The notes under the pieces are model-generated. The model was not told the DNA's origin. It searched no databases and saw nothing but the letters and a program-made list of their open reading frames with translations. Below, one piece after another: positions 33,812 through 47,094 of a stretch of DNA of 64,000 nt. Both the position numbers and the translations under genes were made by a program. Each line of letters starts with the position of its first letter. Position 1 is the first letter of the stretch. The stretch is from Ceratothoa steindachneri. Its lineage: Eukaryota > Arthropoda > Malacostraca > Isopoda > Cymothoidae. The DNA lies in assembly GCA_963969495.1 (NCBI GenBank), contig OZ018317.1, positions 218,836,651-218,900,650 of the forward strand, given 5' to 3'.

Positions 33812-34290
33812 TTAGGACATCTAATAAGTAATGCGTCATTTGTTTCATTATCATTATTTTAAGAATAGAAGCCAAACAACTGTTTGAAGTTATTCATATT
33901 TAAATAAGTATTTATTAATTTAACAAGTAATATAATTTCCATTAGATTCTACCACTAGTGGCTATTGTTCTACTACCCTTTCAATACCATGTTGATAAAA
34001 TTCGTGTGACTTTGAATTTAAAATTTCTTTAAGGTTGTTTTCAACTTCTGTTTTTGATATCCCCATTCCTTTTGTGTGATCCACTAAACTTCTACATAGA
34101 TAGTAATCTAATGGGAACTAGTCGAGTGAGTACGAAGGATGACTCTTTTGTTTCCAATCGCAATTGTTAAGATTTTGTATTGAACCTCTCAAGATATGAG
34201 GTCGCGCGTTGCCTTGATGAAAGAGCACTCTTCTATTGATCGAGGCTGGCCTCTTTTCAAGAGCTGCAAGTAAACCATTTAAGTGATCAC
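33812..34290 (-). pseudogene. mariner transposase relic, minus strand, 5'-truncated
   Basis: Reading from about 34285 leftward gives LNGLLAALEKRPASINRRVL, FHQGNARPHI, PSYSLD, FPLDYYLCRSLVDH and LNSKSHEFYQHGIERVVEQ. The second catalytic Asp block is HQGNARPH, with Asp replaced by Gly. The element's right end (AGGACATCTAATAAGTAATG on the plus strand from 33812) has the look of a mariner terminal repeat. The 5' half is missing. It belongs to a different subfamily from the plus-strand neighbour ending near 33105. Confidence 0.8.
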
Positions 34291-35169
34291 ACTATACCTA
34301 TTAGGTAATAGTCTAATATGGGTTAGGAAAATTTAAAGTGTATTCAAGCGGCAAACACTTCGGAGGAAGCCACTCAAATATAGTCAAGTCGCAAGTGATG
34401 GGATTGGGGTTGGAGCCTAAATATGTAGAGGGCTTTAAAGCACTATATTTAAAATCAATATAATGTCTCCGCTTCCAACTTTTATTGAAGATTTCGGATT
34501 GGTGAGTGAGCTCTGATTTGTTAGGGTTCCTATGAAAATTTCATCTTAAAATTTCTTGTACGAACCAGAGGTACTTTATTGGGTGAAAACATGGGAAAGC
34601 TACCCTCGCACACTCGAACAAGCAAAACTTTCATTCCAACTAAGAACAAAAACACAGAAAATGGAAGCCATTCTCTTCTCGGGCCTGTAAAAATATCAGC
34701 TATCTGAGCGTTGATGGGATTATTTCCGCAGATATGGCATTCTAGTATCCGTTCGATTTGAAAGATAGGATTAGGTGAATAAACTGTTTACTCTTGGTCG
34801 ATGTAAACCAGCACTTTTGGCAGAACAGAAAGGCGAGTCGGACAGGATCATTTTGGCGGCCGGGTTCAGTTTGGTTCTTCCCGGAAACTACCTATTTAGT
34901 CATGAGGGGACCCTCTTCCGCTCATTGACTGCTTCCAATCATGGAACACCTAAGCCGCGACTTAAGTGGTGCATTTTCTGCTGTAAGCGAAAAAAGGCAC
35001 CTTGGGAGGGAGGGGGGGGGGGTTCTTTTAATCTAGCCTAGGGATGGGCAATAAGTTTAAGCAGCTGGCCACATTGAAGCTTATGCAAAGCCTGCCGCAT
35101 TTAAATATTTGGCTGCAAATTTCAAATACATATAAGTTAACTGCAATTACCTTTGTGCATTTATTTGCA

Positions 35170-37252
35170 TATACTATAAATACAGTCATAGATCCCCGTA
35201 AGGGGCACGGCGATTGGATTTCCTGGCCACTGTGCTGACGGGACTCGGCGCTCCGTCCGGTCCCAGTGTAGCCTCTTCATTCTGACACCCTGTCTCCTTA
35301 CCCTGCTTCCTCACCTTTCCTACAACCTCTCCCACAACTTTCTCTGGTTGGCCTCTAATTTCACAAGGTAGATGCCACTAGCTTTCTCTCCCAGACATCC
35401 CGGATCTGGGCTGAGAGGGGAGGAGGCAACGCCCCCTCATCCCTGAGCTCCGGTTGGGAAAGGGACAACCTGTTTCACCCTCATCCTCATCTTCCTCGAA
35501 TCCCATTTCTTTATTTCCGCAGACTATTAATTTTATGCTGATCCCAAAGTCGAACCACCATGCTGATGGGCTGCTGGGCTACTAGGCGGGAGGTGTGGCC
35601 TCAAACGGCGGCAGCCGGCTTGGCCGGCCTCCTATTCAACCCTCACAGAGCGGGCTACTGCGTGGGGGTGATTAGCGTTTGCGCCCGCGATAATAAGTGT
35701 CCCCATGCCCATCGATGGAAACTTTACAAAACCTCGATTACCCGACCCTTGTTACCCCCCGTCCTGGATACAATCACGTACTTCTCTTCGGACCAGGCGA
35801 GTTCGAGGCATACACGGCAGGCTCTATCTCGCCCTTAAACTGAAATCGTTGCAGCAACCACTTCGAGGTCGCCCCCTCGGAATAGCAACCAACCTTCTAG
35901 TACTTAATAGCACCTAAACCTTCGCCGAAAAACAACGACAAACCTACATAGCATCCTAGCTCTCTTCTTGGTCTCGCTATATATCTTTACGTGTTCCAGA
36001 AGTACAAAAGGTTTGTGGTTTACACACGTACCACGCTTTAAAAGAAATGTTCCCTAAATCCGCCCCTGACTTCTCAATTGCTGACTCACGCGCGGAGATA
36101 ATAGTCCGAGCTACCACTGAGTCATTCTCCCAACCCCTGCTTAGCCTACAATCTCTCGTCTCTCTAAAAATCTTGGCCAGTGATAAGAACGATTTTAATG
36201 GCAGGACCTGCACGGTCCTATTGGATGACTTCTCCCCAGGACCTGAAGCCACAGACGAATTCATCGTTTCCGTCATCAAAAGTCTTCACCAACCAACAAC
36301 ATAATTTCGAGGCAGTCAGTATTTTTAAAAAGCCATCTTCTCGTTCTTCCACTCCATTTAGCGTTGCTAAGATACCTCTAAAACAAGAAACACTGCCAAT
36401 GTTCATAAAATTTGCAGGAACACATATACAAGTTCAAGAAGAACTCCCCACCACACTCCAGTGCCGTAACTGCAGCAGATTGGCACTGGGAATCTGTGCT
36501 CTCGATGTGGACAATTGAAACACAATGCCCCAGATTACACAGAAGAGGCGCACTACCTTAACTGTAGCGGCCCACATCTTGCCCTCACTACCTCTATCAC
36601 CAGGAGATCCGCGTTTAGTCCCTATGATCCATTATCTCTAGAGGCCAAGCAAAACTAGACATGCGTGAAGAAGGCATCACACTGTCAACGCCCACCTTTT
36701 CCGCTCTGAAGAGTGGTGCTCCCAGCATTCACGGCACTCTACCCATGTCTAGCAAATCGGTGCTCATAAATGACCACCCGACACCAACTTCTCTATCTCC
36801 AACGGTCGCCCCTCCCATGAAACAACGCACCAAGGAACCTTTGCGAACAAACCCAGCTACGCCTTCGCAACAAAGTGAAACAATAGAAGAAGCAATATCA
36901 CCTTCCAATCTTAATGGAAGGCAACCTATCTCTCACCGTGAAAGAGTGCCACTCTCGTCCGAAGTACATGCGGTTCACCTTTCTTCAACATAAGAGACTC
37001 CCCATAATCGTAGGAAAAACCATCGAAGAGGCAGATATCGAACTCAATCGCCTCCCACCCTCTTATATGTATCAAATCATGAACCCACCCATGTATCGCC
37101 TACAATTAGATCCTCAACGATCCCGCACGATGATGAACTTATCGATCATCCACATACCCAGCTGCCTACCTCTTTTTTTAAACCATACTTGTATTCTGCT
37201 ATTTACAAAGAGTTGCGTAATAATAAAGAATATATATGAAGCAGGTTTTTAA
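35170..37252 (+). pseudogene. LINE 5' region and ORF1 (Gag-like) fragment
   Basis: A GC-richer leader (35170-35980) precedes ORF1-like frames 36047-36304, 36180-36518, 36661-36993 and 36914-37252. The best evidence is LPMFIKFAGTHIQVQEELPT followed by CRNCSRL. After a frameshift come CSRCGQLKHNAPDYTEEA and YLNCSGPHLA, a diverged row of Cys/His knuckles as in I/Nimb-like LINE ORF1. A basic, Pro/Ser-rich tail follows. No endonuclease or RT is visible after 37252, so the copy is cut off. Confidence 0.6.
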
Positions 37253-38048
37253 ATCGTTGTGATCGAATGTATCTTATATGATACATCTCTAAAATACAGG
37301 TAAATTGCAAAAATAATTATTAAATTCAGTTTTATACCTTAGCTGACGTCCCAAAACAACAATACACCCCAATTTATAATTTTCTAATGTTCCACGGAAA
37401 AAAAATCCGATTTGAGAGAGTTAATGCTCACTTATGTGTGATATACTGTTATTTATTATCAATGTTATGTACGATAATCATTATATTAATCATTATATTT
37501 CTTGACTACTCAGAGGGAGGAATTTAGGTTAGCGCCCCCCCCTCATTTTTATCCTGGATCTGCCACTGCCTTCATGGTTTACATGCAACTTACCTTTTTT
37601 AATGTTTATAAAATCCATTAACATTCTGTGTTTCCATCGCATAACACTACCTATAATTTTTAGACCTACATGCATTAATTTATACTTTTCAAATTTTAAG
37701 CTAGAACACTTTGATAGAATATTTCTAATTATTATATAAAAGAGGAAAAGAGCTATGTTATGAAATTGCTGGTGATATAGACTAGCTTGTATATTTGAAA
37801 AAAAAACAAACTTTAGTCAAAGGGTGGTAAAATTATGAAAAGTTTACCCAGCGAGATAGGTAGTCAGCAGCGCTACACTTGGACCACTAAATGGATAGTT
37901 GATGATCTAACAAGGACTTTTCGGTTTACAAATTTTTTTTCGAGATTGTTATTATTTAGTGTCTAATAAAGCACCAAATAATGAAACTAAATATCTTTCC
38001 AAATAAATGAAACTAAACAGACTTTGCAGATCATAAGTATCCATCTAT
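37253..38048. other. AT-rich stretch, possible terminal motif at 37551
   Basis: No coding sequence. On the minus strand CAGTGGCAGATCCAGGAT (37551-37568) followed by a run of G resembles the start of widespread non-autonomous DNA transposons whose ends begin CAGTGGCGGATCCAGG. No partner end was found. Confidence 0.35.
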
Positions 38049-38713
38049 CCGGAAACGAAATTGGGAATTGTAAATAGACATTTCTTTTAATTTAGTTTCC
38101 TTTACTTGTTATATTAAAGTAATTTGGGAGTAGTAATAATAATGCTTTGGGTTAATTTACTTTTAATAATTGGTTGTCGTGGCGTTTTACGAAAGTGTAT
38201 TGTTTCGAGTTGCCACTTAGCCCAGCTCCTGGTATCCCGAGATGCAGCTTTTTTCTTTCTGTTTCTAAGACTCAAAGCGACAACACATAAATACAGATCC
38301 CGTTAAATATCCAATAGAAAGTCCACAAGTTGTCAAGATTTGGTCCATACGGCGTACAAAGCCGTATAATAATAACTTAGCTATTTTGATTTAAGTCTTA
38401 TAAATATTAATGCATAAATAAGCCATTATCTCGCTCCAAGACAAAGAACAATCACCATTTCAGAGGCTATCATTTATTAACAATAGCTACCTATTAGGAT
38501 CCTTTAGGCTTATTATACTTAGACACTGTGAATGGGATATTTGATAACCACCTTATATTAGAGTAAGTGGAGATAATTATTTTTGTACTAAGTTTATATT
38601 ACAGCCATTATTTTTTATTTAAAATTTAATTTAATTATTTTTCTCGCAGCTTCGTGGTCAAATTGTTCCCAGTGACCAAATTCATAATTGAAAATTAAAC
38701 AGGAAATTCGCGA
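38049..38713 (+). repeat. Dispersed repeat R, copy 1
   Basis: Matches the reverse complement of 46414-47094 almost throughout, with substitutions and small indels. Shared landmarks include CCGGAAACGAAA at the left end, GTTGCCACTTAGCCCAGCTC, TGAATGGGATATTTGATAAC and AAACAGGAAATTCGCGA at the right end. Similarity stops abruptly at both ends. No protein, LTR or clear inverted end is present. It may be a non-autonomous element. Confidence 0.9.
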
Positions 38714-41700
38714 TATTTGCTAACCAAGACATTTTTATGTTCTTTTGTTACCTGAATATCAAATCCGCCATCTTGATTCCTTTGTATTTGCTGATTTCCC
38801 TCTCTACTATTATACGCAAATTTGGATACTTTACCTAACATATAAAAAAACAAGTAATAATGGCACCACGGCAAACCCTTTAGCAAAGCCATTGGTTACA
38901 GCTCATCTATTAGCTTGTCGCAAAGAAACGCCGAGTAAGAATTAACATGAGGTTACACACCGGGAGCAAAATAAAAGACAGCCACTCTGATGGCTAAGAC
39001 CTTTTATAATCCTTCTTGGCCCTGGAATGAAGGGGGATTGGTGGGGAGTGCCAAAGAGAGGAGGGGAAACAAAACCAAATACTCCTTAGCCTTACATGAG
39101 CTCTACCTTATTAAATATTTTATTTTTTCGTAAGCGTTATCTCTCTTGTTTGGATTAAAATTCTATACATTTAACAGTTATAAATAATTTTTGAAGATAA
39201 TAAAGGATTATGGAGCATAATTTAGAGAAGTTTTAAGTTGTTTGAGATGAAGCGATATTGACATGAATGATAAGCTATCATTTCATGAAGTCTTGCCAAT
39301 TGTTTTTATTTAATCGAAAATACATTAAAAATAGGTTGTCCATTAGATGCAATGAAACTTGTTTTCAAGGAGAATAGAAATTTTTTGTTAAAAATAGTTA
39401 GAATATTAAAATAAGTTTCTAAACGCAGTGTAAAAATGGTCTTTTGGTTGTTGCTGGTTTAAACTATTTCGTTTGAAGATTCTTTCTAAATTTCAGCTCA
39501 ATAACCTGTTTTTTTTACATTCATTTGCTCATCCAACAACATGAAATAGTTTCTGAGTAGAAATTTTAGAGCTTTTTATTGTTTAAGAGATACTTCAGAT
39601 TTTCTAGAGTTTTCAAAATAAAAAACAGATGTACAGTGTGAAATAATCAAATATTAGCGAAAGCCCAGCATTGGCAGCCCAAGTTTGTCCTTTTTTTTCG
39701 TCGTCACCAGAGAAATGTCCATTTTGAGTCAGCTAAGCGAAATGAACCTGCTGGAGTGGACGCCCTTATTCATCCTATTTAATCAGGAGTTGTTTTTTCC
39801 TAATGATCGATGGTTTCAGTTACCCAACAAGTCTTGTTCTCAGCTCTCTTCTCCCCTTAAGGGCAGATAGGTAATTCTGCCCTACAAACAACTTCGAGCT
39901 CTGTCCTTCACAAACTGTCACGGAGCCACTCCTTCACGAACATGTGGTTACGCGCGTAATACTGGTCAAACCGATTCATGAGCTTCTTGAAGAATGAAAC
40001 CATCACCCTACATACTATTGTAGAGATAGCATTAACATGGAGCATGCAAACATGTTTCCATCGAGTGAATCTCAAATGATCTTTGAATCTTAAGTAGATT
40101 TGTGACCATATAGCACATTTTATTTTATATTCTATATTCAGTATCTGAATCTCGTTATAAATTGTTTTATTTTTTAAATTTTCTTTACCTTGTTGTTTGC
40201 GATTGTATTATTATTATTTTTTTGCTACCAAATATAGTCGGTTCCATTATTTCCAACATCACTGTAGCAGGGGATCGTAGCTCCATAGAAACGGATAATC
40301 CCTCGACGAAGTCTGTCTTTCGTATCCCCTCCAACGCCACCATTTCCTACTCTCGGGAGTTCATTAATGGATTGAAGTAAAATACTATTCCATTGCTAAA
40401 AAAAAATTTAAATATCCTTATCCTCATCATCTTCATTACCTTGATCAAGGGGTTATTATACAGGAGAACTGGATTTTTAGTCAACTTATCTGGATATCTT
40501 TCTAAGAAAACTTAAGGCTTTGGGAGAGAAATGACGAATAAAATACCAAACAATCAAATTTAATATAATATAATCTAGATGAATTCCTATAATTAATATT
40601 GAACTAAGCTAAGAAATTAAAGTAATAATAAATTTCCACTGGCATGCGTTTCTAGAGATTGCTGCGTCACTTGATCTCTGCGTCCTTTCCAGATTGGAGG
40701 TGATGCGCTTTCCTTCAAGAAAAGCCTTTTCCTTAATTCTAGGAAAACCTCGGTTCACTAATTTAATAAATAGCCCTTTTTCTATTAAAATCAAAGGTCA
40801 TTTACATATAAAGTTGCTTAGCAATTAAAGGACATAAAATTGGAGGAATTGAAAGTTGAAGTAATGTACAATCTTTTAAAAAACAAAAGAACCAGAGGGA
40901 AAAATAAATCTGGCTACGGAGACTTTATTGGAATGAGGCCATAGATTTGCCATCTAACTAGTAATGGGATCTTAACGTAAAATGAAAATGCGGATACCCT
41001 CCAGGAAGAACAGCAGTAGTATTCGAAACATACCAGAACCTAGCTCTAACTCTACGAAATTACCCGACGGTGAAGTCGTTCGGGCGGCGCTTATAACGCA
41101 TGGGGGCATATCGCTTCTTTCTGAAACCCTCTCATACTCGAACGACCACCGAGGAAGCAGACAGAGTGCAAAAGGCTAGAATTTCTAGGAGTACTAGTTA
41201 GGCCAACGGTGATGAGGTTGCCGGAGAAGAACTCAATGGCTTCATCTACCGACCTAAACTCCTCGACTTGGATAGAGACTTCAGTCTTTCCTGAAAAGCG
41301 GACCACCGCTACCGCGCCAAGCACCCATGGAAAGGGCTCTCAGACGATAGAGGTTTATAAATTGATAGTTAAGTGGGAAAATGGTTATTACCATGAAGAT
41401 CATCGATCACTCCCACTCAAAATCAAGTTGTGAATCCGGAAAGCATAGTGACAGTTCCATGCAGGAAAATTAGGTGGTTCTCGGGCAGAACCACCTAAAC
41501 ACATTTAGAACACCTATCTTCAGCTAGTCGATCAGGTCGGCAAGAAACTGAGTCCTGGGATTGATCAAATACTCTCCCCAGAGTAATTGTCTATCGCTGA
41601 AATCCCCGAGGACGAGAAAGTGCCTGGGCAACGTGCTACGACGCGGCGGGAATCCCTCTCATCGAATTAAGCTGACGGTGGAATCTACGCAGAAATAAAA

Positions 41701-42329
41701 ATCGAATTGATATGCAGGTATATCTTTACTGGCGCTGAAATTAGGTATTCAAAGCGAGTAGACGACGGAGACGTAATATCCGATGTAAATCGCGCATCCT
41801 CCTTACCGGTTCTCATGCCGTGGTGGCAGTGTCGCAAAACCTTTATACCCCAGTATGGTGTACAAAGAGTTTGTGCCCAGCATAGTCCTGTAGAAAGATA
41901 GCAAACAAGGAGATGAGCCTCTGCAGCTCCACCCAGTTAGCCCCTGAAGCAATAGGCCCTCCAGGCCTAGCTCGTAAGAGATGTAGGGGGCACTCTTCGA
42001 AGACAATACCACCAAGAGGATGGCCGCATGCTTTCTGTATGCAGAAATCCTGGAGATGCTGGCCTTCGAAGCTGTTATCACCTTTGAGGACTTGCTGGAA
42101 AAGGTTTGTTTCACCGTGAGATTTTTTCCTCATTTTACATCGAAACTTTTGGCAGGGAGGCTTCGGAGACTAACATCTCTCTTCTTTTGTCGGATACCAC
42201 ACCTCCGATTCGCCCCGTTCAACCTTGGATGGGGGAGTCGAACCTGAGGCTCCCTTGGTACTGTTCTCTTTCAAGGGAGAGACTTAGAAATCCCTGAAGA
42301 CGGTATTTCCACCACATTCAGCGTAAGCT
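38714..42329. other. Unassigned stretch
   Basis: Mostly AT-rich with scattered short frames. 40980-42300 has higher GC and several frames on both strands (for example 41209-41433 plus, 41091-41324 minus, 41843-42133 minus), suggesting a decayed coding element. None shows a motif I can name. Confidence 0.4.
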
Positions 42330-43090
42330 ATGGCTTCCAAAACCGACTGCAGAGAAATGGCTGAACTGAGTAATTGCTCTTGGAGGAACATCTCAAGTTA
42401 TTCACTGGAGTCTACCAAGCACCATTTGTTAGGCCAGAAACTTGTGCTCCATGAAAATACTATGTTTGCAAATCAACTTGAGTACGATGAAGACATTATA
42501 TCAAAGCAGCAAAGACTTAACTTCTTCCTTGCGCTGTTGTACACTCCTGTATGGATAATGCCAATATCTGGTGCAGATTCTTCCCTGAATGGTCAAAGTT
42601 TCATCAAGGATATGTTGCAGTGCAAAAAAAAAACTGACCCAAAGCTTGGAAGTCGTGCTATTTACCTTGTTTCAGCAATAAATTTGATGACACATTGAAA
42701 CACGATATGGCTGCCCAGTTACATGACACTGAAAAGCCCGATGGCTTCAGAATATGAAAGCCTCTATTCCAGAAAGTCACATCTAAGACCAACCTGGTTT
42801 ATTTTATTGGCCCAAAATGACATTTCCTGCTGGATACATTGAACATTGGCTACGAGTGGCTTCTGAAACCTGTCACATCTTTGTCACAAAATGAGTATGA
42901 CAGAAAAGAGTTAGACTATGTTAAGTATTTGCTAGCGGTGAATGACATTTCTGAACCTGGGGTCAAGATGATGAGTGACTTTGCAATTGTCATAACAAGA
43001 GATGCTATGTAAATGGACCATCTCCATCAAGCATGGGAGTCCAATAAACGCCGCTTTGAAAGCTTCAAGAAACAAACTCTATATAACCGA
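42330..43090 (+). pseudogene. Relic of an uncharacterised multi-copy arthropod protein
   Basis: The frame 42330-42698 reads EDIISKQQRLNFFLALLYTP and then VWIMPISGADSSLNGQSFIK. Further pieces in other frames include YIEHWLRVASETCHIF near 42840 and a CHNKRCYVNG/DHLHQAW-type tail near 43000. The SKQQ...FFLALLYTP-W block and the following S-GADA-x-ND-x-x-F pattern are, as far as I recall, shared by a large uncharacterised family that behaves like a repeat in arthropods and cnidarians. Function unknown. There are several stops. Confidence 0.45.
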
Positions 43091-43589
43091 CTGTGTAACT
43101 GTCATTATTAAACAACATACAATGCTTTATGTTCATAGTCGATTATATTTGTGAAAAAGAATTTTATCTCAAATTTGGATCATGAATAAAGGCACTTTTT
43201 CTGCTTTGAGTATCTGGAAAAGAATTTTTTTATATTTGTGAAATGTTTGTATGTAGCAATGTGCAAATTTCTTGTTGCAAGACTATGATAATTATATCTT
43301 AGAAACAGCATTAACACACTTTAATTTGTTGCCTATTATTTTACTCTCTCTTATTTAGATTAAAAGATTTAGGCTGCAAAACTTAGTTCAATAGCCCCCA
43401 GAACTGTGGTTTTTGTTCCATTTTAAGAAAGAAAATTTAAAGCTCCATACGGTAATGCTTCGTAAAATCTTAGGTCAAAATAGCTGTGATTGCCCGGTTT
43501 TTCATGTCAAAAAACATTAGGAAATGTATATAAACCTATGAAAATAAGAAAATCTGATTATTTGACAGACCTAACTTGAAAAAATTACA

Positions 43590-43975
43590 TTGCGGGCCTG
43601 GCTAAGTTTGCCTGTAAAATGTTCGGTATACCACTCAAAGGCCTACCGACCAATTCAGCAACATTCTTCTCTTTTCAAAATTCGCCGTAAGGTTGCTGCA
43701 CCCTCACACTTTACAGATACTATTCTGGGTAATGCTCCGTTGAATTTTATGAGTGTATGCCATATCCGGTCCCTCACCCCAACCCCATGCAATACCAAAC
43801 AGGCTTCCCTTCCACATGATTACTCTGTAGGGAAATCCAGGATAAACCAAGTTCATAATTCCTTCACAGCTAGAATATGGAACTCTTTGCTCCCTCCTGC
43901 TTTTCCCGAATCTTATAACCTGTCTCTACTCAGTAGGTAGGTCCGTCATCACCCGAGGAGACCAGTCACTTAAAA
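43590..43975 (+). pseudogene. LINE ORF2 C-terminal tail fragment
   Basis: The clean frame 43590-43940 ends with SRINQVHNSFTARIWNSLLP and then PAFPESYNLS. This resembles the conserved close of I/Nimb/CR1-like LINE ORF2 proteins (S-x-F-x-x-R-x-WN-x-LP-x-x-F-P). The preceding region (IRRKVAAPSHFTDTILGNAP) fits the low-conservation tail. No RT core precedes it, so it is a 5'-truncated copy. Confidence 0.6.
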
Positions 43976-45439
43976 CTTCTTTCTGGTTCTCTTTTTCATC
44001 TTTTCTGGTTCTATTTCATTGATCAGGTTTGTATTGGATGTGACTGATGTCAGTAAGATAAAGGTACATTTTTTTTCCCTAGGAGTAGCTTCAGAATATT
44101 GTTTGGAAATGTTAGGCTTGTTCAAAACACGAAAACTAGTAACAAGTGGTTGTAGACACAATAGGAAATTAAACATTAGAAAAACAGCAGTAAAAAGCTT
44201 GAATATGAAAAGATTGCAAACCTATCACCCTCAAATTGGGGGTCGTGGGAGAGTTCATAGCAACCCTCAAATTTATATAAATAGTACTATGACTAAGAAG
44301 AACAAATTTAAAAACTCTCGGGAATGATAAACGATATATTTTGAAAAGATGCATTACTCACTGTGCTCCTTTCGCGTAAGCTTCAAGACCCTTCTTCTCC
44401 TTTCGATATGACCTATTCGTATAAAGATTTGTCACAAAAGTTTTTATTGAGGAAGACCATTCAAGGATGAATGAGTAAGCCATTGTAACGGCATTTTAAA
44501 AGCGAAATTCATATTTACTCTTCCTTTTGGCTTGAATGCATAAATATCTTCATTCGGAACAAAATAAACTTTAAAATATTTTTACTCGAACAATTCAACT
44601 TTTATATTTGCAATAATGAATTGCAATTTAAATTCCCTGCCCACCCCGAGTTAGGTCCTTTCATGGTTACCCTATGTTCTTCGCCTCACGCAGGTGAGTC
44701 TAAATCTCTTGAATGCATGTAGTCTTTGTACTAACTTGTTCCTGAAGTCTTCTAACGATTCTTCCACCTCCAAACACTCGGAAATGTGAGATGAGGAGGA
44801 CGGGGGGGCCTCAATTGAATTTCGCCTTTTTAATAAATAATATAACAAAACTATATAAACGCCCTTCCTCTCAAATGGGATCCTTAATTAAACGAGTGCA
44901 AAGAAGTGCTCCCAAAATGATCCTAGAGTGCATACAGAGAGCAGTGAGCGAGTCTTCTTTGAAAACAAAGTCTTTTAAAGGGGATATAATTCAAATATAC
45001 AATATATTCACTCACTGAGATATATCTATTATAAATTGGGATTTTTTTTATTTAGAAGAAGAAAACGTGAGTGATAATTTGAAAATTAAGAAAAATATTT
45101 TTAGGTTTGATGTGCGCAAAGCCTTCAAGAGTCTAATTCTCATTCACCCTGCTCTTCATCCTCTCCTTGTCAAGCGCACTAGGTCAACCGTTGACCAACA
45201 TATTTAAAACAACATTGATAAAGTGTTGCAGTGGTGAGAATGATTTTTTCAACCATGGGGCCTGTGGCGTCAATTAAGCAAAACGACAGGAAAGGATTGA
45301 CTCATATGAGTAAATTTGGATGAAGTTGACGATATTCCAGGTTTTAGAATTGGCTATAAATTGAAGAATGCGGTGGATTGTCTATTTTATCATTCACCCT
45401 TGCACTCACAGTATCAATAGTGTCATGGAGGCTTATCAT
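43976..45439. other. Unassigned AT-rich stretch
   Basis: Short frames only (for example 44019-44327 and 44791-45018 on the plus strand), none with a motif. No repeat structure was noticed. Confidence 0.4.
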
Positions 45440-46250
45440 TGCTATATAGTAAATGAATATCATTGTTACCTTCTTGCACTTGAACACACACCATAATCTC
45501 ACTCCCATAAATCGAGGTTCTGCAGTAGCATATTCTCATACAGCTTTATTGCGCAGTCTCATATTGGTCGCAATCTACCTCGACCGTAACACTACCATTC
45601 ACGATACATCCTAGTTAATCAAAGCATCGCACTTGTTCAAGGGTCGCATCAAGGATTCTAATGCCTCCCCACCCCCTAACAACACCATTTTACTCGCGTC
45701 ACACCTACCCTGAAAAACCACTTGAATTAATATTTTTCCATCACGCTCAATCTCAGCTACCAACACCAAGTCAGCTACATACAAATAACATAATCAACAT
45801 TCATCCTTCCCCATGACTCATCCACCAGCCCCTCATTCTACCTCGTAATCCACTCAACACTCCAGCCATAAAGATTTCAAGCTTCAACGGTGAATTACAG
45901 TCTTGTCTCCTTCCCCTCTACACATGCGCCAATGAATTACTCACTCCGGCACTCCTCCACCTTATTTACAACATAAAAGCTCCCACATCAATCAACATTT
46001 ACCCTCTACTCAATACATTCTCTACAATCTGCCATAGAGAGTCTCCCAACCGACATGATCATGCGTTTTCTCCATATGCATAAATATATCGCATAACTCC
46101 TGCATTTCCGCGCTTCGTCAACCATTTGGCTCTAAACCCACCTTGCCAAAACCACCTCATTCTCTTTCCTATCATTCTTTTTACACCTCAAAAGGAATTT
46201 TTCTATATAATTTGCCCAAAACATACAAACACGCTTATTCCATTGAAATT
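45440..46250 (-). pseudogene. Heavily decayed LINE reverse transcriptase
   Basis: Minus-strand translation in mixed frames gives FVDEARKCRSYAIYLCIWRK, then GLVDESWGRMNVDYV. YVADLVLVAEIE near 45770 is probably the YADD block with its second Asp lost. Near 45500 the sequence ISIYGSEIMV resembles the V-x-x-YGSE-(T/M) tail of RTE-like RTs. Many stops are present and only part of the palm and tail is readable. Confidence 0.5.
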
Positions 46251-46413
46251 CTTGCATTCACCTTTCTTTCTCAGCTTCTAAACAACCATACTGTTACATC
46301 AATCTTCTTCTCCTCGGACACTGTTCAACATATAAAGGCTTACAACACAACCACCAGGTATTCCACTCTATCCGGGTTTATCGTATTGAGAGGTGTAATT
46401 CTGCGAGTAATTG

Positions 46414-47094
46414 TCGCGAATTTCCTGTTTAATTTTCAATTATAAATTTGGTCACTGGGAAAAATTTGAACAAGAAACTGAGAAAAATAATTAAATTAAA
46501 TTTTAAACTAAAAAATAATGACTAATATAAACTTAGTACAAGAATTAAAATCTTCACTTATTTGCTCTAATATAAGATGGTTATCAAATATCCCATTCAC
46601 AGTGTCTAAGTATAATAAGCCTAAAGGATCCTAATAGGTAGCTATTGTTAATAAATGATAGCTAAATATATACTTAGTCTGTGAAATGGTGATTGTTCTT
46701 GGTCTTGGAGCGAGATAATGGCTTATTTATCCATTAATATTTATGAGACTTAAACCAAAATAGATAATTTATTATCATAGGCTTTGCACGTCGTATGAAC
46801 CGAAACTAAACAAATTGCGGACTTTTTAGTAGATATTTAACGGGATCTGTATTTATGTCTTGTCGCTTTGAGTCGTAGTAGCAGAAAACAAAAAAGCTGC
46901 TTCTCGGGATACCCGGAGCTGGGCTAAGTGGCAACTCGAAGCAATACACTTTCGCCAAACGCAACGACGACCACATATCAAAAGCTAATTAACTTACATC
47001 ATTATTATTACTACTCTCAACTTACTTTAATATAACAAGTAACTGAAACTAAATTAAAAGGAATGTCTATTTACAATTCCCACTTTCGTTTCCG
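46414..47094 (-). repeat. Dispersed repeat R, copy 2 (inverted)
   Basis: Reverse-complement partner of 38049-38713. This copy has an extra ~16-base stretch (near 46664-46680) and several substitutions relative to copy 1. The two copies lie about 7.7 kb apart in opposite orientation. Confidence 0.9.

Noticed and set aside
34775..35041. 88-codon plus-strand frame ending in a Gly run
   Set aside because: No motif; the end is a translated G tract.
41091..42133. Possible host exon frames on the minus strand
   Set aside because: No recognisable domain, no splice-site pattern I could defend, and both strands are equally open.
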